A DNA stretch of 64,000 bases, from the NCBI GenBank assembly GCA_014649555.1, contig BMTG01000002.1:310001-374000 (forward strand), written 5' to 3'. This stretch comes from Streptomyces globisporus. Its GTDB lineage: Bacteria > Actinomycetota > Actinomycetes > Streptomycetales > Streptomycetaceae. Below are positions 43,647-51,489 of the stretch, one piece after another. The first letter of the stretch is position 1, and each line of letters opens with the position of its first letter. Position numbers and translations under genes: made by a program. Below the pieces are notes generated by a model. It worked only from the letters and a program-made list of their open reading frames with translations. It was not told where the DNA came from and made no database searches.

Positions 43647-44789
43647 TCAGGCGAGCAGCGAGCGGCCGATGATCTCCTTCATGATCTCGGTCGTGCCGCC
43701 GTAGATGGTCTGGATACGGCCGTCGGTGAACGCCTTGGCGACCTTGTACTCGCTCATGTAGCCGTAGCCGCCGTGGAGTTGGAGGCAGCGGTCGGCGACG
43801 CGCTTCTGCAGTTCGGTGGCCCACCACTTGGCCATGGAGGCGTGGACGGCGTCGAGGACACCGTCGGAGTGGTCGACGATGCACCGGTCGAGGAAGGTCC
43901 GGGTGACGGCGCACTCGGTGGCCATCTCGGCGATCTCGAAGCGGATGTGCTGGAGCTTGGCGAGCGGACGCCCGAAGGCCTCGCGCTCCTTGACGTACTG
44001 GGTGGTGATCTCCAGCAGGTGTTCGGCGGCGGCGATCCCGGCGACCGCTATGCCCATGCGCTCCTGGGCCAGGTTGGTCATCAGATGGATGAACGCGCCG
44101 TCGAGTTCGCCGAGGAGGTTCTCCTTGGGAACGCGGACGTCGTCGAAGAACAACTCGGCGGTGTCCTGGGACTTCTGGCCGATCTTGTCGAGGTTGCGGC
44201 CGCGCTCGAAGCCCTCGGCGCCGCGCTCGACGACGATGAGGGAGAGTCCCTTCGCGCCGCCCTCGGGGGTGGTCTTCGCGACGACGACGACGAGGTCGGC
44301 GAGGATGCCGTTGGAGATGAAGGTCTTGGAACCGTTGAGCAGCCAGTGGTCGCCCTTGTCCTCGGCGGTGGTGCGGATGCCCTGGAGGTCGGAGCCCGCG
44401 CCCGGCTCGGTCATGGCGATGGCGGTGATGGTCTCGCCGGAGCAGAAGCCGGGGAGCCAGCGGCGCTTCTGCTCGTCGGTGGCGAGGCCCGTGAGGTAGG
44501 GGCCGATGATGTCGTTGTGCAGGCCGATCGCGAGCCCGGCGGCCCCGGCGCGGGTGAACTCCTCGGCGAGGACCGCGCTGTAGCGGAAGTCGTCGCTGCC
44601 GCCACCCCCGTACTCCTCCGGGACGGCCAGGCCCAGCAGCCCCGCCCGCCCGGCGGCGAGCCACGCCTCGCGGGAGACGATGCCGTCCTGCTCCCACTGC
44701 TCGTAGTACGGGAGGACCTCCTTGGCCAGGAAGGCCCGGACGGTCTCGCGGAACGCGTCGTGCTCCTCGGTGAAGATCTGCCGTTGCAC
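43647..44789 (-). CDS. Acyl-CoA dehydrogenase
   Basis: FAD enzyme that introduces the alpha-beta double bond. The 380-residue protein has TAIAMTEPGAGSDLQGI (FAD/substrate-binding), WLLNGSKTFISNG, and the C-terminal LQLHGGYGYMSEYKVAKAF with the catalytic-loop region QTIYGGTTEIMKEIIGRSL; the glutamate of GGTTEI is the likely catalytic base position. It starts at GTG with AGGAG overlapping the stop of the CaiB gene, so the two are coupled. Confidence 0.95.
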   Translation of the reverse strand: MQRQIFTEEHDAFRETVRAFLAKEVLPYYEQWEQDGIVSREAWLAAGRAGLLGLAVPEEYGGGGSDDFRYSAVLAEEFTRAGAAGLAIGLHNDIIGPYLTGLATDEQKRRWLPGFCSGETITAIAMTEPGAGSDLQGIRTTAEDKGDHWLLNGSKTFISNGILADLVVVVAKTTPEGGAKGLSLIVVERGAEGFERGRNLDKIGQKSQDTAELFFDDVRVPKENLLGELDGAFIHLMTNLAQERMGIAVAGIAAAEHLLEITTQYVKEREAFGRPLAKLQHIRFEIAEMATECAVTRTFLDRCIVDHSDGVLDAVHASMAKWWATELQKRVADRCLQLHGGYGYMSEYKVAKAFTDGRIQTIYGGTTEIMKEIIGRSLLA

Positions 44790-44797
44790 GGGGTCTC

Positions 44798-45937
44798 CTA
44801 GTCTCGGGGGGTGGGCCGGAGCCCCGGTACGTCCCAGTCGGCCGCCACGGCCTCCGTGTCCGCGCCGGGCAGCGCGGGCCCGGTGCGTACGGAGACGGGG
44901 GTGGCCGAGAAGCGCGGGGCGGGGGCGGGCTGGGTCCGGCCGCCGTGCTCGACGAAGGTGGAGCGGGCGGCGAGGTGGGGGTGGTGCGGGGCCTCGGTGA
45001 GCGAGAGGACGGGGGCCACGCAGGCGTCGGTGCCGGCGAAGACCTCGGTCCACTCGGCGCGCGTACGGGTCAGGAAGCGCTCGGTGACGGTGGCGCGCAG
45101 TTCGTCCCAGCGGGCGAGGTCCCACCGGTCGGGGAAGGCGTCCGCGATACCGAGGAGCCGGACGAACTCGGCGTAGAACTGGCCTTCCAGCGGGCCGACC
45201 GCCATGTGGCCGCCGTCGGACGTGGCGTAGGTGCCGTAGAACGGGCAGCCGCCGTCGAGGAGGTTCGCGCCGCGCCGGTCCTGCCAGCTTCCGGCGGCGA
45301 GCATGCCGTGGATCATCGTGGCGAGGTGGGCGGCGCCGTCCACGATGGCGGCGTCGACGACCTGCCCCTCGCCGTGGGTGCGGGCGTGCTGGAGGGCGGC
45401 GAGGACGCCGATGACGAGGTAGAGCGAGCCGCCCGCGTAGTCGCCGACCAGGTTGGCGGGGACGGTGGGCGGTTCGTCCGGCCTGCCGATCATGGACAGG
45501 GTGCCGGTGAGCGCGATGTAGGCGATGTCGTGGCCCGCACGGTCGGCGAGCGGCCCGTCCTGGCCCCAGCCGGTCATCCGCCCGTAGACGAGCTGCGGAT
45601 TGCGGGCGAGGCAGGCCTCCGGTCCGACGCCGAGGCGTTCGGCGACGCCGGGGCGGTAGCCCTCGACGAGGATGTCGGCGCGTTCGACGAGGTCCAGAAC
45701 GCGGGCCGGTCCCTCGTCGCTCTTGAGGTCCAGGACGACGGAGCGCTTGTTGCGGTTGGTGAGGTCGTACGCGGGATCGATGCCGAGCCCCGCGCCGCCG
45801 GGCCGGTCGACACGGACGACGTCGGCCCCGAGGTCCGCCAGCAGCATCGCGGCGAACGGTCCGGGGCCGATGCCCGCCAGCTCGACGACCCGGACACCGG
45901 TCAGCGGACCGTGCCCGGGTGTTGGGCCTTTCGCCAT
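44798..45937 (-). CDS. CaiB/BaiF family CoA transferase, probably alpha-methylacyl-CoA racemase
   Basis: A 379-residue class III CoA-transferase-fold protein. GVRVVELAGIGPGPFAAMLLADLGADVVRVDRP opens the fold. H in RAGHDIAY and D in NLVGDYAGGSLYL match the catalytic His and Asp of alpha-methylacyl-CoA racemases. As first gene of a beta-oxidation operon it would set the 2-methyl configuration of branched acyl-CoAs for the following dehydrogenase, which suits an organism rich in branched fatty acids. Start ATG 45937. Transferase activity remains possible. Confidence 0.9.
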   Translation of the reverse strand: MAKGPTPGHGPLTGVRVVELAGIGPGPFAAMLLADLGADVVRVDRPGGAGLGIDPAYDLTNRNKRSVVLDLKSDEGPARVLDLVERADILVEGYRPGVAERLGVGPEACLARNPQLVYGRMTGWGQDGPLADRAGHDIAYIALTGTLSMIGRPDEPPTVPANLVGDYAGGSLYLVIGVLAALQHARTHGEGQVVDAAIVDGAAHLATMIHGMLAAGSWQDRRGANLLDGGCPFYGTYATSDGGHMAVGPLEGQFYAEFVRLLGIADAFPDRWDLARWDELRATVTERFLTRTRAEWTEVFAGTDACVAPVLSLTEAPHHPHLAARSTFVEHGGRTQPAPAPRFSATPVSVRTGPALPGADTEAVAADWDVPGLRPTPRD

Positions 45938-45955
45938 CTGTGAGCCCCCAGGAGT

Positions 45956-45976
45956 GTGACACAACCGATGTAACAC
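45956..45976. promoter_or_regulatory. Imperfect palindromic operator of the beta-oxidation operon
   Basis: GTGnnACAnC-C-GnTGTnnCAC pairs at seven of ten positions. It begins 18 bases before the CaiB start and covers the predicted transcription start, so a repressor bound here would block the operon. Confidence 0.45.
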
Positions 45977-45981
45977 CTGTG

Positions 45982-46010
45982 ATGCTAAGAACGTCCCCGG
46001 CTCCGCACAA
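45982..46010 (-). promoter_or_regulatory. Promoter of the beta-oxidation operon
   Basis: On the minus strand TTGTGC (46005-46010), 17 bases, then TAGCAT (45982-45987). The predicted start near 45975 falls in the imperfect palindrome. Confidence 0.5.
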
Positions 46011-46146
46011 CCCCTCGGGCCGAGCAAGCGCTTAGCTCCTCGCTCCGATCCTCTCGCACGCGGCCCGCCCGGCCGCACGGCGCCACGGCGCTCTCCGCTA
46101 CCCTCTGCCTGCCACGTCGGCACCCGTCTCCCAGCCGGAGGTACTC

Positions 46147-47337
46147 GTGAACAGGCAGAACGACGCGACACGCCCCTTGGACGTGGTCCTCTTCGGTGCC
46201 ACCGGCTTCGTGGGGGCGCTCACGGCCGAGTACCTGGCGGCCCACGCCCCCGCCACTCTCCGCTGGGCGCTGGCCGGGCGCAGCAGGACCAAGCTGGCGA
46301 AGCTGCGCGAGCGGCTAACGGCGATCGCCCCGGCCTGCGCGGAGCTGCCACTGCTGGAGACCGACGCGGACGACGCCGACGCACTGGCCGAACTGGCCGC
46401 CTCCACGCGGGTGGTGGCCACGACCGTGGGGCCGTACCTGCGATACGGCGAGAAGCTCGTCGCCGCCTGCGCGGAGGCCGGGACGGACTACGCGGACCTC
46501 ACCGGCGAGGCGGAGTTCATCGACCGGATGTACCTGGAGCACGACGCCCGGGCCCGTGAGACGGGGGCGCGCATCGTGCACGCCTGCGGCTTCGACTCCG
46601 TACCGCACGACCTCGGGGCGTACTTCACCGTCAAGCAGCTGCCCGAGGACGTCCCCCTGGCGGTCGACGGCTTCGTCCGCACCAACGCGGTGTTCTCCGG
46701 CGGGACGTTCGCCTCGGCGCTGACCGCCATGGGCCGGGGCCCGCAGATGCTGGCCGCCGCCCGGGAGCGCCGGCTGCACGAGCCGCGCCTGGTCGGCCGA
46801 CGGGTCAGCACCCCGGCGGGCTCACCGCACTTCAGCGGGGAGACCGGCACCTGGGCGCTGCCGCTGCCGACGGTCGACCCGACGATCGTGGGCCGCTCGG
46901 CGCGGGCCCTGGAGCGGTACGGACCCGACTTCCGCTACCGCCATTTCGCCTCGGTCAAGACGCTGCCCATGGCCCTCGGCGCCCCGGTGGCGATCGGCGG
47001 GCTGGTCGCGGCCGCGCAGGTGGAAGGCGTACGGGAATGGCTGATGAGCCGTTACGAGCCGGGGCAGGGGCCGGACGAGGAGCGCCGCGGGCGGAGCTGG
47101 TTCACCGTCCGCTTCGTCGGCGGGGGCGGCGGGCGACGCGTCTTCACCGAGGTGTCCGGCGGCGACCCGGGCTACGGCGAGACGGCGAAGATCCTCGCCG
47201 AGTCGGCGGTGTGCCTGGCCCTGGACGAGCTGCCGGAGAGCTCCGGGCAGGTCACCACGGCGGTGGCGATGGGCGACGCGCTCCTGGACCGGCTGACGGC
47301 GGCGGGGCTGCGGTTCCGGGTGGCGGCGGTGCGGTAG
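46147..47337 (+). CDS. Saccharopine dehydrogenase-like NAD(P)-dependent oxidoreductase (trans-acting enoyl reductase type)
   Basis: A 396-residue protein with the N-terminal Rossmann motif VVLFGATGFVGALTAEYLA and the family feature CAEAGTDYADLTGEAEFI, followed by GARIVHACGFDSVPHDLGAY. In mycobacteria relatives are trans-acting enoyl reductases for polyketide-derived lipids; in Streptomyces the substrate is unknown. GTG start with GGAGG six bases upstream. It is divergent from the beta-oxidation operon, so a lipid-related role is plausible but inferred. Confidence 0.88.
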   Translation: MNRQNDATRPLDVVLFGATGFVGALTAEYLAAHAPATLRWALAGRSRTKLAKLRERLTAIAPACAELPLLETDADDADALAELAASTRVVATTVGPYLRYGEKLVAACAEAGTDYADLTGEAEFIDRMYLEHDARARETGARIVHACGFDSVPHDLGAYFTVKQLPEDVPLAVDGFVRTNAVFSGGTFASALTAMGRGPQMLAAARERRLHEPRLVGRRVSTPAGSPHFSGETGTWALPLPTVDPTIVGRSARALERYGPDFRYRHFASVKTLPMALGAPVAIGGLVAAAQVEGVREWLMSRYEPGQGPDEERRGRSWFTVRFVGGGGGRRVFTEVSGGDPGYGETAKILAESAVCLALDELPESSGQVTTAVAMGDALLDRLTAAGLRFRVAAVR

Positions 47338-47350
47338 CCGTGCGGCCGGA

Positions 47351-47494
47351 CTAGAAGATCCAGCCGGCCAGCGTGTAGAGCATCGCGCCCAGCCAGACCA
47401 GGCCGACGGCGCTGCCGAGGAGCATGCCGAGGGCCATGCGGCGCTGGGCGGGGTCGAAGGGCGCGGGGCGGACGGCTGTGCGAGAGGCGTTCAT
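47351..47494 (-). CDS. 47-residue single-span membrane protein
   Basis: ATG at 47494 reads MNASRTAVRPAPFDPAQRRM and then LGMLLGSAVGLVWLGAML, a clear membrane segment, ending YTLAGWIF and a TAG stop. Codons are strongly G/C-ending, as in real neighbouring genes. It converges with the reductase gene, 13 bases apart. Short proteins of this form occur widely in Streptomyces, but I cannot name the family or role. Confidence 0.6.
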   Translation of the reverse strand: MNASRTAVRPAPFDPAQRRMALGMLLGSAVGLVWLGAMLYTLAGWIF

Positions 47495-47584
47495 GCGTTC
47501 AGCCTGCCCAGCTGTACGGATCTATGCCATCCGTACGGGTACTCAGTTGCAGGACTGTTCCACGCTGTTCCACGCCCGGGACGA

Positions 47585-48022
47585 TCATGTGCGGGGTGGC
47601 AGCCGCCCGCGCACCCACGCGGGGTCCGGGTTGACGTGCGGCCGGTCCGCGACGACGACGGTCGGCACGGTCTCGTCCCCGCCGGTGGCAGCCCGTACAG
47701 CGGCCGCGCCCGCCGGGTCGCGCCAGATGTCCACCCAGTGCAGCCGGGAGGCGTCGCGGCCCAGCCGGAGGCGCAGCCGCAGGCAGTACGTGCAGCCCGG
47801 CCGCCAGTAGACGACCGGGCGGCCGTCCACGGCGCTGCGGCGCGCGGCCTCGGCAGCCGGGACCGGCGCCGGGAAGACCAGGGGCGAGTGGATGACGGCC
47901 AACAGCACGAACAGCACCGGGAAGACCGCCGTCATGGCGGTGTCGCCGCCGAGGGCGGACCCCGTCGCGGCGAACGCGCCAATGAGCAGGAACAGGGCCG
48001 GCAGCCTCCACGCGCGTCTCAT
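47585..48022 (-). CDS. Membrane-anchored glutaredoxin/mycoredoxin-like protein
   Basis: A 145-residue protein with two hydrophobic segments in the first 50 residues (ALFLLIGAFAATGSAL, AVFPVLFVLLAVIHSP) and a C-terminal redoxin domain with the active site YWRPGCTYCLRLRLRL (CXXC) and cis-proline TVPTVVV. The CTYC site and the WXPG-C-X-X-C context resemble actinobacterial mycoredoxins, which use mycothiol. Anchoring in the membrane is unusual for that group. The endonuclease V gene lies just upstream, 22 bases away, on the same strand. Confidence 0.87.
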   Translation of the reverse strand: MRRAWRLPALFLLIGAFAATGSALGGDTAMTAVFPVLFVLLAVIHSPLVFPAPVPAAEAARRSAVDGRPVVYWRPGCTYCLRLRLRLGRDASRLHWVDIWRDPAGAAAVRAATGGDETVPTVVVADRPHVNPDPAWVRGRLPPRT

Positions 48023-48044
48023 GACACCGCACGCTACGGCTTCG

Positions 48045-48737
48045 TCAGGCGGTCGCTTCCCGCAGGGTCTGCCGGCACAGGGCGTCCGCCCTGCGGGTGC
48101 TCTCGGGCTGGCGGTAGCGGCCGGCGAGGCGGAGCGTGTGGGCGCAGGCGTTGTCGAGGCTGATGCGGTGGCCCACCGAGACGAACACCGGGCTGGTGTT
48201 CTCCCGGGTGCGCAGCGCGCGGCCGACCACCTCGTCGCCGTCCAGCAGCGGGGAGGAGTCACCGCGCAGGGGGCCGGGCGCCTCGTAGGTGAACGTGAAC
48301 GGGTTCTTGCCGACGCCGATCACCGGCAGTCCGGTGAGCACGCCCAGGTGGCTGGCGAGTCCGAAGCGGCGCGGGTGCGCGAGGCCGTAGCCGTCGCAGA
48401 CGACGAGACCGGGGCCGACGCTCAGCTCCTCCAGTGCCTCGAGCACCGTCGGGATCTCCCGGAAGGCCAGCAGCCCGGGCATGTACGGGAAGGCGATCGT
48501 GCCGACGGCGGTGGCCTCCTCGACCGTCTCCAGCGTCGCGGCGTCCAGCACCACGGCCGCCGCGACGACGACGTCCTTCTCGTCGTCGTAGGCCACGTCC
48601 ACTCCGGTGACCAGGCCGGTTCCGGGTTCCGGCCCCGCCTCGTCCAGGATCACCCGGTCGCGCAGCCGGTCCTGGATCGCCCGGCCCTCGGCTTCGTCGG
48701 CGGGGGTCTCGTGGGCGGGGGCGGGGGAGCTCGTCAT
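48045..48737 (-). CDS. nfi: Endonuclease V
   Basis: Cuts DNA (or RNA) near deaminated bases such as inosine. The 230-residue protein has the N-terminal metal aspartate in TGVDVAYDDE, the PYMPGLLAFRE wedge region with its conserved tyrosine-proline and glutamate, the metal aspartate in VVCDGYGLAHPRRFGLASHLG and the lysine of IGVGKNPF. The ATG at 48737 lacks a ribosome binding site; TAAGCT seven bases upstream suggests a leaderless mRNA. Confidence 0.95.
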   Translation of the reverse strand: MTSSPAPAHETPADEAEGRAIQDRLRDRVILDEAGPEPGTGLVTGVDVAYDDEKDVVVAAAVVLDAATLETVEEATAVGTIAFPYMPGLLAFREIPTVLEALEELSVGPGLVVCDGYGLAHPRRFGLASHLGVLTGLPVIGVGKNPFTFTYEAPGPLRGDSSPLLDGDEVVGRALRTRENTSPVFVSVGHRISLDNACAHTLRLAGRYRQPESTRRADALCRQTLREATA

Positions 48738-48744
48738 ACCGGGA

Positions 48745-48750
48745 AGCTTA
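48745..48750 (-). promoter_or_regulatory. -10 box of a probable leaderless transcript (endonuclease V)
   Basis: On the minus strand TAAGCT is followed by seven bases and then the ATG at 48737. No ribosome binding site is seen. Confidence 0.5.
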
Positions 48751-48833
48751 TGCGGTGACGAGGCCGGTCCCGTTCCCGGTGGGCCGCGAGGCCGCAGGTG
48801 GGGCCGGGGGTACCGGTCGACGAGCGTGATCTT

Positions 48834-48839
48834 CATACT
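48834..48839 (+). promoter_or_regulatory. -10 box of a probable leaderless transcript (LRV-repeat gene)
   Basis: CATACT is followed by six bases and the ATG at 48846. It is divergent from the endonuclease V promoter, with about 100 bases between the two starts. Confidence 0.45.
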
Positions 48840-48845
48840 GGCGCG

Positions 48846-50246
48846 ATGAAGAGAGCGGACCTCGAACGTCTCGACGGCCTGGCGCGCAATCCGGCCGCCC
48901 CGGAATCGGTGCTCCTGCGGATCCTGACCGGCGCCGAGGGGCCGGTGCGCGGTTCCGTGTTCGAGCGGGACGGCGTCCCGGAGTCGGTGTGCGATGTCGC
49001 CGTGTCCCACCCCGACCGGGAGGTCCGCGGCTATCTGGCGGTGGGCCGGGGCGCCTCCGGTGCGCAGCGGGCCCGGCTCGCCGCGGACCCGGATCCGTGG
49101 GTACGCAGCCGGGTGGCGGCGGGCCCGGAGGTCCACGGCCGCTGGCGGAAGGCCGATCCCCTGCCGGACGAGGTGTGCGCGGCTCTCGCCCGGGACGAGG
49201 ACCGGCAGGTACGGGCCTGGCTCGGCATGTTCGTCCCGGTTCCGGAGGAGGTGCGGGCGCTGCTGCTCGCGGATCCGGAGGCGAAGGTGCGGGAGTCCGC
49301 CCTGTACCACTGGCGGCGTGCGCCGATCGAGGCGGTGCGGCCGCTCCTGGACGACCCCGACCCGACGGTGCGGCGGGCGGCCGCCCAAGTCGCGGGCGTC
49401 GTCCTCGGCTCCCCCGCCGAGATCCTGGAACAGGTCGCCGCCGCGGAGTCCGGCTGGGGGCGGCGGGAGATCGTCGTGGGCGCCTTGCTCACCGACGACC
49501 TCGCGGACCGGCTGTACGCCACCGGCGACAAGGACATACGCGCGGGGCTCGCCGCCAACCGGGGGCTTCCCGACCGGCTGGTCACCGCCCTCGCCTCGGA
49601 CGCCTCCCCGGCGGTCCGGCTCGCGGTGTCCCTGCGGCCGGAGCTGACCGAGGAGCGGCGGGCGGCGATCGACTGGCACGTCGGGCCGGAGGACCGCATC
49701 CTCCCCCCGGCGTGGGTGATGCAGTCGCTCACCGATTCCGTGCTCATGCGGGCCTGCGCCGAGTCCGCGCACCCGGGAATGCGGCGCTTCGCCGCGTACA
49801 GCCCCCATCTGCCCGGCGATCTGGTGGCGAGGCTCGCCGCCGACGAGGACTTCGTGGTGCGGATGCTGCTGTGCGAGAACCATCCGGCGGCCCCCGGGGA
49901 CCTGCTGCTGGAGACGCTGCTCGCATCGCCCTTCATCACCCGGTTCGACCAGCTGCCCCAACCGCAGTTCCCGCGCGCCGGGCTGGCGCGGTTCGCGGAG
50001 AGCGAGGATCCGGGGGCGCGGTTGCTGGTGGCGCGGGATCCGGAGGCCCCGGCGGAGCTGATCGAGCGGCTGAGCCATGATCCGTCCGCGGGTGTCCGCT
50101 GCGTCGTGGCCCGGGACGCCCGGCTGCCGGTGGGCCGGCTGCTCGAACTGCTCGACGAGCCGGAGACCGTGGGGGCTGCGGCGGAGGGACCCGCCCTTCC
50201 GCTGACGGCCATGGAGGCCATCCTCGCGGCGGCCGGGATCCCGTAG
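48846..50246 (+). CDS. LRV/HEAT-like repeat protein
   Basis: A 466-residue soluble protein made of about a dozen helical repeats, each with a pattern such as NPAAPESVLLRIL, LARDEDRQVRAWLG or DPDPTVRRAAAQVAG, where a short loop with D or P is followed by an R-rich helix. This matches leucine-rich-repeat-variant and HEAT-type scaffolds. No catalytic motif is visible. It is probably a protein-interaction scaffold. The downstream YciI gene starts ten bases after its stop. Confidence 0.82.
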   Translation: MKRADLERLDGLARNPAAPESVLLRILTGAEGPVRGSVFERDGVPESVCDVAVSHPDREVRGYLAVGRGASGAQRARLAADPDPWVRSRVAAGPEVHGRWRKADPLPDEVCAALARDEDRQVRAWLGMFVPVPEEVRALLLADPEAKVRESALYHWRRAPIEAVRPLLDDPDPTVRRAAAQVAGVVLGSPAEILEQVAAAESGWGRREIVVGALLTDDLADRLYATGDKDIRAGLAANRGLPDRLVTALASDASPAVRLAVSLRPELTEERRAAIDWHVGPEDRILPPAWVMQSLTDSVLMRACAESAHPGMRRFAAYSPHLPGDLVARLAADEDFVVRMLLCENHPAAPGDLLLETLLASPFITRFDQLPQPQFPRAGLARFAESEDPGARLLVARDPEAPAELIERLSHDPSAGVRCVVARDARLPVGRLLELLDEPETVGAAAEGPALPLTAMEAILAAAGIP

Positions 50247-50249
50247 CCT
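50244..50249 (+). promoter_or_regulatory. -10 box overlapping the LRV stop codon (YciI)
   Basis: TAGCCT overlaps the TAG stop of the upstream gene and ends seven bases before the ATG at 50257, giving a probable leaderless transcript. Confidence 0.45.
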
Positions 50250-50256
50250 GACGATC

Positions 50257-50553
50257 ATGTTCGTACTCGAATTGACCTACACGGCCCCGGTCGAGCGCGT
50301 CGACGCGCTGATGGCGGAGCACATCACCTGGCTCGACGAGCAGTACGCGGCGGGCGTCTTCATCGCCTCGGGACGCAAGAACCCCCGGGACGGCGGTGTG
50401 ATCCTGGCCGTCGGGGAGGGCCGGGCGGCGATCGAGAAGATCGCGGCGGCCGACCCGTTCGCCGCGCACGACGTGTGCGCGTACCGGATCACCGAGTTCA
50501 TCGCCACCAAGACGGCGCCCGCGCTCGCGCCGTACCGGCAGCAACTGCCGTAA
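50257..50553 (+). CDS. YciI family protein
   Basis: A 98-residue ferredoxin-like-fold protein. FVLELTYTAPVERVDALMAEHITWLDEQ at the N-terminus, GGVILAVGEG and AADPFAAHDV, with the conserved histidine and aspartate thought to form the YciI active site, are all visible. The reaction of the family is not established. It has its own probable leaderless promoter within the end of the LRV gene. Confidence 0.92.
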   Translation: MFVLELTYTAPVERVDALMAEHITWLDEQYAAGVFIASGRKNPRDGGVILAVGEGRAAIEKIAAADPFAAHDVCAYRITEFIATKTAPALAPYRQQLP

Positions 50554-50616
50554 CGGGCGGAGGCTCGCGGTGGCCGCCACCGATGAGTTTCCCGGGCGGG
50601 GCCGGTCTGTACGGCT

Positions 50617-51483
50617 ATGGAGACCTACACCCTGACCACAGCCGGCGCCGACCTCGTGTACGACGTCCGCGGACCGCTGCCCGCCGCCGACGGCCGCCCG
50701 CCGTTGTTCCTGATCGGGCATCCCATGGACGCGAGCGGCTTCGTCGCGCTGGCGGCACGCTTCCCCGACCGGACCGTCATCACGTACGACCTGCGGGGGC
50801 TCGGCCGCTCCACCCGTGCGGACGGGCGGGTGGACTACACGCCCGAGACCCTGGCCGACGACGTGCACGCCGTCATCACGAAGCTCGGCGCCGGACCGGT
50901 CGAGATGTTCGCCAGCAGCGGCGGGGCGGTCACCGCTCTCGCCCTCGTGGCGCGCCACCCCGACGACATCACCACCCTCGTCGCGCACGAACCCCCGCTC
51001 ATCACGATCACCCCGGACGGCCCGGCGGCCGTCCGGGCCCGGGCCGGGGTCCGGGACGCGTACGAGAAGCGGGGGTGGGGCGCCGGGATGGCCGCGTTCG
51101 TGGCCATGACCTCGTGGGAGGGCGAGTTCACCGACGCGTACTTCGCGCAGCCCACGCCCGATCCCGCCGCTTTCGGGATGCCCACCGAGGACGACGGCTC
51201 CCGTGACGACCCGCTGCTGTCCGACCGGTCCTGGGCGGTCAGCGACCACCGGCCGGACGTCGACGCCATCGCCGCCGCGCCCACCCGTGTGGTGATCGCC
51301 GTCGGCGAGGAGTCCCGGGCGGTGCAGACCGGGCGGACCTCCGAGGCGGCCGCCGAACTGCTCGGGCAGCGGGTGACCGTCTTCCCGAGCCATCACGGCG
51401 GCTTCCTCGACGGGGAGTTCGGCTATCCCGGGCAGCCCGACGCGTTCGCGGCGCGGCTGCGGGAGGTGCTGGACGCCTCGTAG
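50617..51483 (+). CDS. Alpha/beta hydrolase
   Basis: A 288-residue hydrolase. The oxyanion region LIGHPMDASGF follows strand 3, and the nucleophile elbow is MFASSGGAVTALAL, where the usual GXSXG has alanine in the first glycine position. A catalytic aspartate is likely around RVVIAVGEES and the histidine in SHHGGFLD near the C-terminus. It lies 63 bases after yciI. Substrate unknown. Confidence 0.9.
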   Translation: METYTLTTAGADLVYDVRGPLPAADGRPPLFLIGHPMDASGFVALAARFPDRTVITYDLRGLGRSTRADGRVDYTPETLADDVHAVITKLGAGPVEMFASSGGAVTALALVARHPDDITTLVAHEPPLITITPDGPAAVRARAGVRDAYEKRGWGAGMAAFVAMTSWEGEFTDAYFAQPTPDPAAFGMPTEDDGSRDDPLLSDRSWAVSDHRPDVDAIAAAPTRVVIAVGEESRAVQTGRTSEAAAELLGQRVTVFPSHHGGFLDGEFGYPGQPDAFAARLREVLDAS

Positions 51484-51489
51484 AGCTGC

